A DNA stretch of 6,018 nt from Paenibacillaceae bacterium (GTDB lineage Bacteria; Bacillota; Bacilli; Paenibacillales; NBRC-103111), in assembly GCA_020697475.1 (NCBI GenBank), contig JAJFMO010000255.1, positions 1-6,018 of the forward strand. The letters run 5' to 3'. Below the pieces are notes generated by a model that did no database searches, was not told where the DNA came from, and saw only the letters and a list, made by a program, of their open reading frames with translations. A program made the translations under genes and the position numbers. This document shows, one piece after another, positions 5,458-6,018 of the stretch; the stretch's first letter is position 1, and every line of letters starts with the position of its first letter.

Positions 5458-6018
5458 TTATATAAATTTGGGTAACACATTGCCATGAGCCTCAAACAGT
5501 TCGTCGCACACGGATACGATATCGTCCAACGATAATTCCGCCGATGCATGCGGATCAAGGAAAGCCGCTTGATAAACGCTTTCCTTCTTGCGAGATTTGA
5601 TCGCTTCAATAGTGAGCAGTTGATTGTTCATGTGGGATCGGTTCAGCGCGGCGCACACAGGCGGCAAATCACCTACATAAGTGGGAGCGATTCCTGCGGC
5701 ATCCGCGATGCAAGCCACCTCCACACAACCTTCCGACGGTAGATTGGTGATCAGACCCGTGTTCAACACGTTTCCGGCAAATTTGAATGGAACGTTCGTT
5801 TCGATCGCTTCGATGATACGCGAGCAATACTCGTTCGAGCGGCTGTGCTCCATCTGGTTCGTCTTCATCAAATCCCGGTTGCGCCTTCTTCTCATGATAG
5901 CCCGAGCTTCTTGATTCCTTAGGCTTTTATCCAGCGGTACTTTGTATTTCTCCACGAATTCCGGATAACTCCTCTTCAGAAAATACGGGTAATACTCGGC
6001 GCTGTGGTGCGACGATTC
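5458..6018 (-). CDS. Alpha-galactosidase, glycoside hydrolase family 4 (MelA-like paralogue), C-terminal part
   Basis: The reading frame is open to the right edge of the window, so this is the last 186 residues of a gene that begins outside. Its visible start ESSHHSAEYYPYFLKR aligns with residues 246-261 of the neighbouring MelA, so the Rossmann fold and the metal-binding Cys/His are not in view. By hand alignment the last 124 residues are about 70% identical to MelA, including FAGNV.NTGLITNLP, PTYVG.LPPVCAA and AAFLDPH..AELS. A segment of about 45 residues before that (KVPLDK to HSRS) is clearly different and rich in arginine. A GTG at 5955 is internal and is not a start. The TAA at 5460-5458 precedes melA by 27 bp, so the two are almost certainly one operon. 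It is probably a functional enzyme of related but perhaps not identical specificity. Confidence 0.9.
   Translation of the reverse strand, partial: ESSHHSAEYYPYFLKRSYPEFVEKYKVPLDKSLRNQEARAIMRRRRNRDLMKTNQMEHSRSNEYCSRIIEAIETNVPFKFAGNVLNTGLITNLPSEGCVEVACIADAAGIAPTYVGDLPPVCAALNRSHMNNQLLTIEAIKSRKKESVYQAAFLDPHASAELSLDDIVSVCDELFEAHGNVLPKFI

Noticed and set aside
5458..5955. A complete 165-residue gene starting at the GTG at 5955
   Set aside because: The frame is open upstream to the window edge, and that upstream translation aligns with MelA, so the GTG is an internal valine codon of a larger gene.
1..6018. CRISPR array, insertion sequence, tRNA or rRNA
   Set aside because: No regularly spaced repeats, transposase motifs, terminal inverted repeats of mobile elements, or tRNA-like or rRNA-like sequence were seen.

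Overview
The window looks like a carbohydrate-uptake and degradation locus from a soil or plant-associated Firmicute of the Paenibacillus/Cohnella type. The evidence is the GH4 alpha-galactosidase sequence, which closely resembles Bacillus-type MelA, the Gram-positive lipoprotein solute-binding proteins, strong AGGAGG-like ribosome binding sites, and roughly balanced base composition. The genus assignment is inference. All six genes supported here lie on the minus strand, so transcription runs from right to left.

In transcription order the layout is as follows. (1) 6018-5458 holds the C-terminal part of a GH4 alpha-galactosidase that enters from the right edge. (2) 5430-4138 is a complete GH4 alpha-galactosidase (melA), a tandem paralogue of the first, with 27 bp between them. 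(3) The 103-bp gap at 4137-4035 contains a perfect 39-bp palindrome (4074-4112), then a second small inverted repeat just upstream of the next ribosome binding site. (4) 4034-2694 is a lipoprotein sugar-binding protein of an ABC importer. (5) 2578-1577 is a LacI-family repressor. (6) The 117-bp gap at 1576-1460 contains a promoter with consensus -35 (TTGACA) and -10 (TATAAT) boxes. A LacI-type operator core sits at its predicted start site, and repeated TGTCA/TGACA elements lie around and upstream of the -35. (7) 1459-113 is a second lipoprotein sugar-binding protein, paralogous to the first. (8) 97-1 is the start of a gene whose N-terminus resembles the phytanoyl-CoA dioxygenase (PhyH) family; it runs off the left edge.

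The inferred biology is that the binding proteins capture an alpha-galactoside or related glycoside outside the cell, a permease not encoded in this window imports it, the GH4 enzymes hydrolyse it in the cytoplasm, and the LacI-family protein controls at least the second binding-protein gene. The window shows two separate duplications, one of the GH4 enzyme and one of the binding protein. No ABC permease or ATPase is present. No RNA gene, insertion sequence, CRISPR array or new defence-type system was seen. The main unexplained features are the large palindrome, the layered promoter region, and the altered sugar-contact motifs of the repressor.
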